A stretch of DNA of 44,143 bases from positions 1 to 44,143 of the forward strand of contig NZ_NSDG01000030.1 of NCBI RefSeq assembly GCF_002289345.1. Reading direction: 5' to 3'. Every line of letters begins with the position of its first letter. Positions within the stretch are counted from its first letter, which is position 1. Position numbers and translations under genes: made by a program. Below, piece after piece: positions 1 through 7,840 of the stretch. This DNA is from Pseudoalteromonas sp. HM-SA03 (lineage in GTDB: Bacteria; Pseudomonadota; Gammaproteobacteria; Enterobacterales; Alteromonadaceae). The notes beneath the pieces were generated by a model. The model was not told where the DNA came from and ran no database searches. It saw only the letters and a program-made list of their open reading frames with translations.

Positions 1-92
1 AGTTGGTTAGCTGTTGCCTTAGAGAATGCGGCCTGTCACGCCGGGGGTCGCGGCGGTTCGACGCTTCGATTCGAGTCCCGTCCACTGGGCCA
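1..92 (+). pseudogene. Broken tRNA-Asp (GTC) sequence, interrupted by extra segments
   Basis: Blocks of a normal bacterial tRNA-Asp are present in the right order: D-arm (1-10), an anticodon arm with the CTGTCAC loop (about 27-52, GTC anticodon), and a T-arm plus acceptor 3' half (about 70-84). The blocks are separated by foreign inserts of roughly 13 nt (11-23) and 17 nt (53-69), one C is missing from the anticodon stem, and the 3' end reads CACTGGGCCA instead of the expected CACTCCGCCA. It cannot fold as a normal cloverleaf, so I call it a pseudogene or recombination scar. The 5' end lies outside the window. An assembly or strain artefact is possible. Confidence 0.6.
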
Positions 93-221
93 GTTTGCAA
101 TTTCTTTTCTTAGCAAGTTTCCTTTACAAAAATCAAAAAGCTCATTTACGTTAGTCTTCCCTTTGTCATCACAATCAAGCAACTCATATTTTCTTAATGT
201 CGATATAACTTTGCTCGTTGT

Positions 222-261
222 AGCAAAGTGGTAGTTCAGTTGGTTAGCTGTTGCCTTAGAG
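222..261 (+). pseudogene. Second partial copy of the tRNA-Asp 5' half
   Basis: Positions 227-247 read as the 5' half of tRNA-Asp (AGTGGTAGTTCAGTTGGTTAG). They continue into the same foreign segment seen at 11-24, so 238-261 repeats 1-24 exactly (24 bp, limited by the window start). No anticodon or 3' half follows. The 129 bp between the copies is AT-rich and shows no convincing gene. Confidence 0.55.
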
Positions 262-350
262 GGTAGCACTCAGCTAGGCCAAAAGACGATTATCTACGCG
301 CGACACTCATTGTTTTACGTCTCAGTTCTTGTCGCCTTTTATACAAATAG

Positions 351-671
351 ACTAGGGCCTGTTGGCCTTTGCTATTTGATTTTTGTTCTTCTGAGTGTGT
401 TTTGGTCGCGACGCTCGACTTGCCGCCTAGTAATCTAGGCAAAAGTTGAGCAACAATGAACAAAGCGCACTCAGGTGAACCCAAAGGGCAGCGCTTGATT
501 AGCATTTCTTCTGTGTTGCCCCACAAGGATGTGGGGTAAGGTGACTTTGCAGGAGCATAAAGTCTTTATCGCCAGACTTACATAGAATGACTATGCTACG
601 CAGGCTCTGTCTTGTATAAATACCAATCAAACTGCTGCAAAAACAAACTTGAAAGATCAACAGGCCCTAGT
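351..671. repeat. MITE-like interspersed element with 14-bp terminal inverted repeats
   Basis: ACTAGGGCCTGTTG at 351-364 is the exact reverse complement of 658-671, bounding a 321-bp segment with no convincing gene. Internal small palindromes occur, for example CCCCACAAGGATGTGGGG around 519-536. A 78-codon reading frame lies on the minus strand across the left end but resembles no family I recognise. The organisation (short non-coding segment with terminal inverted repeats) fits a miniature inverted-repeat element. From memory, similar sequence recurs in Pseudoalteromonas genomes; this is recollection, not a search. No clear target-site duplication is visible. Confidence 0.5.
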
Positions 672-761
672 TGTAGATCTCATTTCTCCTAAGCAAAACA
701 CGATTAACTTAAAGCGTAAACCATGGTTACTTTTTAACTCGCCTTTTTTCTAGCGATCTGC

Positions 762-789
762 TTGCGATCTGTCTTTATTTAAATATACT
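762..789 (+). promoter_or_regulatory. Sigma-70 promoter of imuA-imuB-dnaE2
   Basis: TTGCGA (762-767) and TATACT (784-789) are separated by 16 nt. The -10 element overlaps the LexA box at 786-805, so LexA binding would block RNA polymerase directly. The predicted transcript start leaves a very short leader before the ATG at 817. Confidence 0.5.
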
Positions 790-805
790 GTATGTATAAA
801 CAGTA
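786..805. promoter_or_regulatory. LexA (SOS) box upstream of imuA
   Basis: TACTGTATGTATAAACAGTA contains the full CTGT-N8-ACAG core of the gammaproteobacterial LexA operator and the flanking TA/TA. It ends 11 bp before the imuA ATG and overlaps the -10 hexamer, the usual place for strong SOS repression. It is the best regulatory match in the window. Confidence 0.92.
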
Positions 806-816
806 TATGGTGATGT

Positions 817-1503
817 ATGGCGAATTATATAGATCTTCTTGAGCGTAAAAACTTGCTTTGGCGTGGGCGTGGAAAGGCCGTGCAGCATAATGTCGTCAGT
901 ACTCGCTTTGCTGCACTTGATGATGTGCTGTGTGGTGGTTGGCCGCAACAAGGTGTGATTGGTGTAAAAACTGCAATGGGAATAGGGGAATTAAGGTTGA
1001 TATTGCCCCACTTTGCGGATGATAACCGTTTGAAGGTATTAATTAATCCACCAGGAAAAATACATGCCGCGGCATTGCATTATTTATCGTTAGACCTGAG
1101 TGAGTTTATGATATTGCAGCCACCAAGTGAAAAAGAAGCACTGTGGGCTGCGGAGCAGTGTGTAAAAAGTGGTGCGTGTAGTGCGCTTGTACTTTGGCAC
1201 GAAGCGCTTTCTATTGCTGCTGTAAAGCGTTTGCAGCTAGGTGCACAGGCGGGAGGTTGTAGGTTATTTGTTTTACATCAAGCACAGTACGCTCAAACTC
1301 TACCATTTACGCTTTCAGTAGCTTTACAAGCACAGCACAGCGGCTTGGATGTGATAGTGAAGAAGCACAAGGGGCACTTGGCACATCGTAGTCTTAAACT
1401 AGAAAACCCCCACTATTGGCCAGAGCTTGAAAAGCCAAATCTACCTCATGTTAGCAATAATATAGTTGCATTTACAGGCTATGAGCGGCGTTTAACGAGC
1501 TAG
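817..1503 (+). CDS. imuA: ImuA, SOS mutagenesis accessory protein (RecA-like)
   Basis: First gene of the SOS-inducible ImuA-ImuB-DnaE2 translesion synthesis cassette. ImuA (also called SulA2 or ImuA') is a RecA/SulA-like protein needed for damage-induced mutagenesis with ImuB and DnaE2. The 228-aa product has the family's opening, with a rule-like segment around residues 30-60 (ALDDVLCGGWPQQGVIGV, then GIGEL). A classical Walker A lysine motif is not visible, as is common in this branch. A LexA box lies immediately upstream. The stop at 1501-1503 is followed after 2 nt by the imuB ATG, so the two are co-transcribed. The call rests on context as much as on sequence. Confidence 0.9.
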   Translation: MANYIDLLERKNLLWRGRGKAVQHNVVSTRFAALDDVLCGGWPQQGVIGVKTAMGIGELRLILPHFADDNRLKVLINPPGKIHAAALHYLSLDLSEFMILQPPSEKEALWAAEQCVKSGACSALVLWHEALSIAAVKRLQLGAQAGGCRLFVLHQAQYAQTLPFTLSVALQAQHSGLDVIVKKHKGHLAHRSLKLENPHYWPELEKPNLPHVSNNIVAFTGYERRLTS

Positions 1504-1505
1504 TT

Positions 1506-2903
1506 ATGTGGTTATATCTCTATTTTCCTATGCTGCAACTAGAGGGAATGACAAAGCAAACGGTTTCCGGTGATTTTGTTACACCCGTTGTTATTATTGA
1601 TGGCCGCAAAAACCAGATAGTGCAGCTAAATGATGCAGCGCAGCAGCGAGGTATAAAAATAGGAATGGGCCTTGGGACTGCTTGTGCATTGTGTACACAG
1701 CTTCATGTTTTGCCCTACGACGACCTTCTAGAAAGACAGCAGCTATTAGAAATTGCCAATACGCTTTATCAAGTAAGTGCAGATATTGTAATCGATGAAC
1801 CTAATGGCCTTGTGCTTAAAGTCGATTCTATGCTGTCGCTCTATCATGACTTGCCAAGTTACTGGCAAGTAATATCTGAACAATTAGCGCAACTTGGCAA
1901 GAGTTATTATTACGGCATGGGTGAGTCCACAATAATGGCTAAGCTCTTAGCGCGAGAGCATTGCAATGCGCTTATGTTAACGCCGTGCCAAAAGCGTCAT
2001 TATTTGGGGAAGATAGGATTAACACGTACAAGTCTAGACAGTCGAGTGATTGAGTTGCTTGCTCGCACCGGAGTTAAAAACGTGGCGCAGTTAGAGCAGT
2101 TTGCACTCAGTGAGCTGGCCAAACGTTTTGATACTGAACTCGTATATTATGTAGGCTGCTTGTTTGGAAAACTAAAGGAAACCCTTAACTATTACCAACC
2201 TGCGGAAACCTTTGAGCTTACTGCACCTTTACTTTACGAAGTCGAAGTAATGGCTTGGTTAGAAAAGCCAATCGAGCATTTGCTATCGCGCTTAGCCTTA
2301 TTCCTACAGCAACGTAACTTAGTAACTCGAACGCTTTATTTTACCTTAGCACTTCGAGATAAAGAGGCTTTAGAGATCACATTAAACAGCGCGGAGCCTG
2401 AATATAAGGCGGCAAATTGGCAGCGCTTGTTAAACCTCAAGCTAGAATCCATAACCTTAGATGCACCCGTACAAAGTGTTTCACTCAAAGTTGATGCACT
2501 AGAAGCGCAGCATGCCACAATAAAAGATCTCTTCTCAACGCAGCAAAGTGCGATGTCTGCGCAAGGACTGCGGGCTATTCTATGTGCTAAGCTCGGTGAG
2601 CAGGCTGTGCAATATCTACAACTTACAGGCGATCCTCGCCCTGAAAAGGCCAGCACTTATAGCCACGAGCCACATTTCACGACACTCAAGAGTAAATTAA
2701 GACCTACCATTCTATTTCCGAAGCCACAGCCTTTATGTGAAAGAGTCAATATTATTTCTGGTCCAGAGCGCATCGCTTCAGGGTGGTGGGACGGTGAGCC
2801 GGTCCAGCGAGATTATTTTATTGTGCAAAATGAACAAGCGCAGCGGTTATGGGTATTTCGAGAGCAAAATAACCATTGGTATATTCATGGAGTATTTAGC
2901 TAA
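1506..2903 (+). CDS. imuB: ImuB, Y-family polymerase-like mutagenesis protein
   Basis: ImuB is a Y-family (DinB/UmuC-like) protein that has lost the polymerase active site and acts as a hub linking DnaE2, ImuA and the beta clamp. The 465-aa product has the expected length. The N-terminus (MWLYLYFPML) lacks the metal-binding Asp of active Y-family enzymes, and the later acidic patch reads VIDEPNGLVLKVDS (95-108) rather than a clean SxDE motif. IKDLF at 339-343 resembles a short beta-clamp-binding peptide (inference). The C-terminal GPERIASGWWDG block (about 419-430) is typical of ImuB. Its TAA shares one base with the dnaE2 ATG, indicating translational coupling. Confidence 0.93.
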   Translation: MWLYLYFPMLQLEGMTKQTVSGDFVTPVVIIDGRKNQIVQLNDAAQQRGIKIGMGLGTACALCTQLHVLPYDDLLERQQLLEIANTLYQVSADIVIDEPNGLVLKVDSMLSLYHDLPSYWQVISEQLAQLGKSYYYGMGESTIMAKLLAREHCNALMLTPCQKRHYLGKIGLTRTSLDSRVIELLARTGVKNVAQLEQFALSELAKRFDTELVYYVGCLFGKLKETLNYYQPAETFELTAPLLYEVEVMAWLEKPIEHLLSRLALFLQQRNLVTRTLYFTLALRDKEALEITLNSAEPEYKAANWQRLLNLKLESITLDAPVQSVSLKVDALEAQHATIKDLFSTQQSAMSAQGLRAILCAKLGEQAVQYLQLTGDPRPEKASTYSHEPHFTTLKSKLRPTILFPKPQPLCERVNIISGPERIASGWWDGEPVQRDYFIVQNEQAQRLWVFREQNNHWYIHGVFS

Positions 2904-5900
2904 TGTCTTATGCCGAGCTTTTTTGCCAGAGCAATTTTTCATTTTTGACTGGCGCATCGCGACCAGAAGAGCTGGTCAAACAAGCAGATTTTTTAGGTTA
3001 TAGCGCAATAGCCATTACTGACGAATGCTCTTTGGCTGGCATTGTCCGTGCTCATGCTTATATTCGTGATCATAAGCTCAAGATAAAACTGATAGTTGGG
3101 AGTTTACTGAAGTCCAACAATATTGAGTTGGTTGCTCTTTGTCCTTGCCAGCTCGCTTATACAGAGTTATGTCGAGTGATCAGTAATGCTCGCCAGCGAA
3201 CGGAGAAGGGACAATATCAGCTTAGTGAGTGGGATATTATGTCGCTTAAGCATGTCTTATTGTTGTGGTTGCCAAAGGGAAACAGTCAAGATGTTCAATC
3301 ATTGCAATGGCTGTGTAAATACCACCAAAATAGAATATGGATTGGCTACCGACGTAACTTGAGTGCAAAAGATGTACATTATTTTACCCATTGTGTAAAA
3401 CTGTCAAAAGCTTACCAAATACCTATTTGCGCTGTTGGTGGGGTGCTTATGCACTGCTCGTCTAGACTTGCGCTACAGCATACACTGACAGCTATTCGAC
3501 AGAATCGTGTGATAAGCGAGATCCCTGAGAAAATGATTAGCAATAGCGAGTCGGCACTTAGATCTATCTCTAAGCTTAATAAGTTGTTTTCACCTACCTT
3601 TCTTGAAGAAAGTGTCAATATCGCGAAGCGATGTGTATTTAATTTAGATTCATTGCATTATCAATATCCTCAGGAGTTAGTGCCTAAAGGTTTTACTCCA
3701 ATGGCTTATTTACGCGCGTTGGTCGAAAAGGGTAAACAAGTTCGTTTTCCTGATGGCGTGCCGCCAGAGATAGAAGCCATTATTGATAAAGAGCTAGCGC
3801 TTATCGAAGCGCTTGATTATCCGTTTTTCTTTATCACTATTCATGACATTGTGATGTATGCCAAACAGCATCAAATCTTATACCAAGGGCGAGGCTCAGC
3901 CGCTAACTCTGTGGTCTGTTACTGCTTAGAGATAACCGCGGTTGACCCTCGGCAAGTGGGCGTATTGTTCGAGCGTTTTATTAGTAAAGAGCGTAATGAG
4001 CCACCCGATATAGATGTGGATTTTGAACACCAACGTCGTGAAGAGGTGATCCAATATATCTACAAAAAATATGGTCGTAAACGCGCAGCATTAGCAGCAA
4101 CGGTGATCACGTATCGTTTAAAAAGTGCCATGCGTGATGTTGGCAAAGCCTTGGGCATTGAAATGGCGCAAATAGAGTACTTTATTAAGCATCTCAACCG
4201 CCGTGATAAAGGACTTAACTGGCAGGCCCAATTAGTGGAGTTAGGGCTAGAGCTAAACTCATTAAAAGGTCAGCATTTTATTCAGTTAGTTAATGACATT
4301 ATGGGGTTTCCAAGGCATTTATCGCAGCATGTTGGTGGTTTTGTTATCTCAGAAAGCCCATTACATGAATTAGTGCCCGTAGAAAATGCGGCTATGCCAG
4401 ACCGTACCATTATTCAATGGGATAAAGATGACCTTGAAATCCTTAAGCTACTTAAAGTCGATATCTTGGCCTTGGGTATGCTAAGTGCTATCCGTAAGTG
4501 TTTTGGCTATATTGCAGCACACACGAAGCGGAACTTAGATCTTGCCCAATTGACTCGTATGCAAGACGACCCTTTGGTCTATAAGATGTTGCAAAAAGGA
4601 GATAGTGTTGGCGTGTTTCAAGTGGAGTCTCGTGCACAAATGAGTATGTTGCCAAGACTGAAACCCGCGAATTACTACGACTTAGTGATCCAAATAGCGA
4701 TTGTACGTCCCGGCCCTATTCAAGGGGATATGGTGCATCCATTTTTAAAGCGACGGGATGGTGAAGAGCAAGTGACCTATCCATCAGAAGCGGTTAAATC
4801 GGTATTAGAGAGGACCATGGGGGTTCCCATTTTCCAAGAGCAAGTGATAAAACTGGCAATGGTTGCAGCTGGGTTCACTGGGGGAGAAGCGGATAGCCTA
4901 CGCCGAGCTATGGCGTCATGGAAGAAAACCGGGGAGCTAATGCAGTTTAAAGAAAAGCTCATTCGAGGCATGTTGGCTCGGGGCTATGAAGCACAATTTG
5001 CTGAGCGGATTTTTGAGCAGATCTGCGGCTTTGGTGAATATGGTTTTCCTGAAAGCCACTCTGCTTCTTTTGCAGTGCTGGCTTATGCCTCTGCGTGGTT
5101 GAAATACTACTACCCCACAATGTTTTATACCGCTCTACTCAATAGCTTACCAATGGGGTTTTATTCGGCTTCACAGCTGTTGCAAGATGCATCAAGGCAT
5201 AAAGTTAGCATTTTACCTATCTGTGTTAACCAGTCCGATTACGAACATCAAGTCGTACAAGAGCCAAGACAAGCATCGTTTGCGATCCGTTTAGGACTTC
5301 GGCTTATAAAAGGGTTAAGTGAAGAAGAAGCACTGCAATTATTACAATGCAGACCTCAAGAGGGGTTTGGTAAAATCGTGCAGTTACAACAAGCTGGTAT
5401 TACCAACAGTACTATTGAAAAGCTGATTTCCGCAGATGCTTTACATCACTTCGTGGATAGCCGTTATGCTGCTAGATGGTCACTTGCAGATCAAAGTAAA
5501 GCGTTGCCACTATTCAGCAATATTGAAGAGAAAGGGTTGCAATATTGCCACTTTAGCGCCACAGAGTTTGAAAACTTACAGGAAGATTATAATAGCACTA
5601 AGGTTTCCTTACGCACTCACCCAATCAAACAACTTGAGCAAGCCAAGCTTATATGCCGAACGGTTAAGGCCAATGAACTGCTTTATCGACCACATAAATC
5701 GTTAGTAACAGTGATAGGATTGGTGACAGGAAAGCAAGCCCCGGGTACCGCAAAAGGCGTGACCTTTTTTACTTTGGAAGACGAAACAGGCAACATCAAT
5801 GTAATTGTGTGGTCTGGTACTGCTCGAGCACAAAAACAAGCCTATATGGGCGCACAGCTATTAGAAATAAAGGGGATAGTAGAGAAAGAGGGTGAAGTGG

Positions 5901-5980
5901 TACATGTTATTGCTGGTAGGTTAATCGATAGAAGTGAATTACTAGCAGCGATGACAATTAAGGCTCGTGCTTTTCATTAG
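2903..5980 (+). CDS. dnaE2: DnaE2 (ImuC), error-prone DNA polymerase III alpha subunit
   Basis: C-family replicative-type polymerase used for damage-induced, error-prone synthesis across lesions. At 1025 aa it has the DnaE2 length, shorter than the housekeeping DnaE. Order: N-terminal PHP domain beginning YAELFCQSNFSFLTGASRPEEL; palm with GRGSAANSVVCY (about 331-342) and the catalytic PDIDVDF (368-374, Asp 369 and 371); then helix-hairpin-helix and a C-terminal OB fold (VTVIGLVTGKQAPG... LEDETGNINVIVW, about 934-972). The PHP domain lacks the HxH start of proofreading-competent relatives, normal for DnaE2. It is the last gene of the LexA-controlled operon, overlapping imuB by 1 nt. Confidence 0.96.
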   Translation: MSYAELFCQSNFSFLTGASRPEELVKQADFLGYSAIAITDECSLAGIVRAHAYIRDHKLKIKLIVGSLLKSNNIELVALCPCQLAYTELCRVISNARQRTEKGQYQLSEWDIMSLKHVLLLWLPKGNSQDVQSLQWLCKYHQNRIWIGYRRNLSAKDVHYFTHCVKLSKAYQIPICAVGGVLMHCSSRLALQHTLTAIRQNRVISEIPEKMISNSESALRSISKLNKLFSPTFLEESVNIAKRCVFNLDSLHYQYPQELVPKGFTPMAYLRALVEKGKQVRFPDGVPPEIEAIIDKELALIEALDYPFFFITIHDIVMYAKQHQILYQGRGSAANSVVCYCLEITAVDPRQVGVLFERFISKERNEPPDIDVDFEHQRREEVIQYIYKKYGRKRAALAATVITYRLKSAMRDVGKALGIEMAQIEYFIKHLNRRDKGLNWQAQLVELGLELNSLKGQHFIQLVNDIMGFPRHLSQHVGGFVISESPLHELVPVENAAMPDRTIIQWDKDDLEILKLLKVDILALGMLSAIRKCFGYIAAHTKRNLDLAQLTRMQDDPLVYKMLQKGDSVGVFQVESRAQMSMLPRLKPANYYDLVIQIAIVRPGPIQGDMVHPFLKRRDGEEQVTYPSEAVKSVLERTMGVPIFQEQVIKLAMVAAGFTGGEADSLRRAMASWKKTGELMQFKEKLIRGMLARGYEAQFAERIFEQICGFGEYGFPESHSASFAVLAYASAWLKYYYPTMFYTALLNSLPMGFYSASQLLQDASRHKVSILPICVNQSDYEHQVVQEPRQASFAIRLGLRLIKGLSEEEALQLLQCRPQEGFGKIVQLQQAGITNSTIEKLISADALHHFVDSRYAARWSLADQSKALPLFSNIEEKGLQYCHFSATEFENLQEDYNSTKVSLRTHPIKQLEQAKLICRTVKANELLYRPHKSLVTVIGLVTGKQAPGTAKGVTFFTLEDETGNINVIVWSGTARAQKQAYMGAQLLEIKGIVEKEGEVVHVIAGRLIDRSELLAAMTIKARAFH

Positions 5981-6097
5981 TTGCTTTTTAGTGATTTTTT
6001 GTGGCTTAAAGCTGAGAAATGTTGTTTTTGTAAATGCGCTCTATATTTTTATAAAGTTAAAGCCCCAATAAAGAGGCATTTTTGTCATGTCTTCAGC

Positions 6098-6583
6098 TTA
6101 GCCTTGGATCAGTTTCATCATGGCTGCTATAAAACCTTCTTGCTTGATTATTTGATATTTTTGACAGGTGTCTGGGTTTTTCAAATCGTGGCATAAATAT
6201 AGTGTATTGCGCTCAAGCGCAGGCTTTGGATGTAAGTTTGAATCAAATAGCACAGGCTCTATACCAGGAAGACCAGACCAATATACACTACTAGCCACAA
6301 GGCCTAATTTTTCATAAGTAATCAGTTGTGGTTTTGGCAGGATAATAAATAAAACACCAATCACAGCAAACACTATCCACTTACCTTTACCCTTGGGTTT
6401 ATCGTTATCTGTAGCGGCTTGTGTTTGAGGTGTATTTGTTTGCCGTGCTTGCGCGGTTTGTTGAGCCTTTATCGCTGCAATTTGTTGTGGCGATGGTCGG
6501 CGGTTCTTTATTGTACTAGTGCGTTTCTTTTGGTTGGGTTGTACTTGACCTAAAAGCGATTGTTTTTTTGATGGTTTTGCCAT
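6098..6583 (-). CDS. Small single-pass membrane protein of unknown function
   Basis: 161 aa, not recognised. Residues 1-65 are basic and rich in Gln, Lys, Thr and Ala (likely cytoplasmic and disordered). One hydrophobic segment follows at about 69-84 (WIVFAVIGVLFIILPKP). The C-terminal ~75 residues contain two Cys (in LCHDL and DTCQKY) that could form a disulphide outside the membrane. This predicts a type II single-pass inner membrane protein with a small periplasmic domain. It is transcribed divergently from the receiver gene at 6676, across a short AT-rich spacer holding two TATAAT hexamers (6614-6619, 6633-6638). Confidence 0.6.
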   Translation of the reverse strand: MAKPSKKQSLLGQVQPNQKKRTSTIKNRRPSPQQIAAIKAQQTAQARQTNTPQTQAATDNDKPKGKGKWIVFAVIGVLFIILPKPQLITYEKLGLVASSVYWSGLPGIEPVLFDSNLHPKPALERNTLYLCHDLKNPDTCQKYQIIKQEGFIAAMMKLIQG

Positions 6584-6675
6584 GCTTTAAGTAGCCTTTT
6601 AGTTGCAGGTCTCTATAATGCTTCTATGCTAAGTATAATAGCTTATTTTTACACTACAGCCTACGGGAAAGGACT

Positions 6676-7059
6676 ATGGATCAAAATATCTCTATTTTAA
6701 TCGTCGATGATGTAGGGACAGTTCGCAGCTTTTTACATCAAACCTTAATGCACTTAGGCATTGATCATGTAAGAGAAGCCTCCACTGCAACGCAATGCGT
6801 AAAGTCATGTGAAGAGCAACATTTTGATATTGTCTTTTTAGATATTGAGCTGCCCGATGGTGATGGTAAAGAGTTAATTGCAACCCTAAATGAAATAAAC
6901 CCGAATATTAATGTCGTTATGGTGTCGGCACACTCAACGGTAGACAATGTTAAAGATGCTATTGAGCGCGGTGCTAAAGGTTTTGTTGTTAAGCCATTTT
7001 CGCCAAAGAAAATCGCGGCTATGCTGAAGAAGTTTTACCCAGATTTAGAATTGGTTTAA
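6676..7059 (+). CDS. Single-domain response regulator (CheY-like receiver)
   Basis: 127 aa, one receiver domain and nothing else. The conserved acidic pair D11-D12, phospho-acceptor D56 (FLDIELPDGDG), S84 and K106 (VVKPFS) are all present, so it should be phosphorylated and switch normally. There is no output domain and no kinase gene next to it, so its partner is unknown; it may act like CheY or pass phosphate to another protein. A strong Shine-Dalgarno (GGAAAGGA) precedes the ATG by a few bases. It is convergent with rpsT, sharing the hairpin terminator at 7111-7137. Confidence 0.85.
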   Translation: MDQNISILIVDDVGTVRSFLHQTLMHLGIDHVREASTATQCVKSCEEQHFDIVFLDIELPDGDGKELIATLNEINPNINVVMVSAHSTVDNVKDAIERGAKGFVVKPFSPKKIAAMLKKFYPDLELV

Positions 7060-7110
7060 AACTGCGCTGATTTTATCTTTTGATACCAAAGTATATAAAT
7101 TACAGACATA

Positions 7111-7137
7111 AAAAAACCGACATAATGTCGGTTTTTT
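7111..7137. terminator. Bidirectional terminator between receiver gene and rpsT
   Basis: CCGACA (7117-7122) pairs with TGTCGG (7126-7131) around a 3-nt loop. It is flanked by six A on the left and six T on the right, so it works as an intrinsic terminator in both directions for the convergent genes ending at 7059 and 7153. Confidence 0.88.
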
Positions 7138-7152
7138 CAATCCAGCAACAAA

Positions 7153-7413
7153 TTAAAGTGCTTTGATCTTAGCAACTAAACGGCTCTTATGACGAGCAGC
7201 TTTGTTTTTGTGGATTAGACCTTTAGTTGCGTAACGGTCTAGGATAGGTGCAGCAACAGCGAATGCTTGAGTTGCAGCTTCTTTATCACCAGCTTCAATT
7301 GCAGCGATTACTTTTTTGAAGTATGTACGCATCATTGAACGACGGCTTGCGTTGTGCTTACGACGCTTTTCGCTAGTGATAGCGCGTTTTTTTGCAGACT
7401 TGATGTTAGCCAA
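7153..7413 (-). CDS. rpsT: 30S ribosomal protein S20
   Basis: 86-aa, very basic protein ([25 protein letters not shown] opening is cited by its start; the motif [10 protein letters not shown] follows), a full-length match to bacterial bS20, which binds 16S rRNA early in small-subunit assembly. The Shine-Dalgarno AGGAG lies just upstream on the minus strand. A sigma-70 promoter with a GC-rich discriminator (7461-7489) fits growth-rate and stringent control, as for other ribosomal protein genes. It is divergent from murJ-ribF-ileS, the arrangement seen in other gammaproteobacteria where rpsT neighbours ribF-ileS. Confidence 0.98.
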   Translation of the reverse strand: MANIKSAKKRAITSEKRRKHNASRRSMMRTYFKKVIAAIEAGDKEAATQAFAVAAPILDRYATKGLIHKNKAARHKSRLVAKIKAL

Positions 7414-7460
7414 GGTTTGCTCCTAACAATCTTAAAATAAGCTTAATTTAAAGGCCGAGG

Positions 7461-7489
7461 AATATGCCTGTTTTAATCGCAAAAGTCAA
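7461..7489 (-). promoter_or_regulatory. rpsT promoter
   Basis: Read on the minus strand: TTGACT (7489-7484), 17-nt spacer, CATATT (7466-7461), then a GC-rich stretch (CCTCGGCC) at the predicted start site, typical of stringently controlled promoters. Confidence 0.65.
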
Positions 7490-7840
7490 TATAAATTAAC
7501 AAGCGCGGCCTAATGTTCAACACCCAAGACTCGACTTGGGCTATTCTCAATTCTTAACCTGTACAAATCAAAACGTTGCTATGCGACATTTTTACTTTTA
7601 TAGCAGGCAAGTAAACCCGTAATATCCCAAGTTGCACTAATAATTTGCAAAGCGTAGCTTCACAAAGTGCCTTGAAAATCTCAGGTCTGAACCAAAGTAA
7701 ACAGTCAAATTTCACAAGGTGAAACAGGCCTACCAAGGTTAATGGCGCGTATTGTATCAAAGCTGACAGGGCGCGCCTAGTGCTAAATGCACAACGACTG
7801 TGGCATAATCTGCCGCGATTCACTGAATTTAGGAGTTAAG
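7490..7840. other. Intergenic region between rpsT and murJ
   Basis: No convincing gene. Short frames on the minus strand (for example 7554-7823) lack family resemblance and good ribosome binding sites. A TGG-CATAAT extended -10 element at 7801-7809 could start the murJ transcript, giving a leader of about 25 nt. The remainder (about 7550-7780) is unexplained and could hold an upstream promoter or a small RNA. I see no strong terminator hairpin in it. Confidence 0.4.

Noticed and set aside
36-269. 77-codon minus-strand frame across the tRNA remnants
   Set aside because: It reads through tRNA sequence on both ends and matches no family I know; the coding potential is likely accidental.
290-526. 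78-codon minus-strand frame overlapping the left end of the MITE-like element
   Set aside because: It starts inside the repeat, has no good ribosome binding site and crosses the element boundary; probably a passenger frame of the repeat.
2336-2656. 106-codon minus-strand frame inside imuB
   Set aside because: Fully antisense to a well-supported gene, Ser/Cys-rich translation without family resemblance.
5436-5705. 89-codon plus-strand frame inside dnaE2
   Set aside because: Out-of-frame shadow of the C-terminal part of DnaE2.
6056-6090. Possible terminator between dnaE2 and the gene at 6098
   Set aside because: Only three or four base pairs can form around AATAAAG before the T-run; not convincing.
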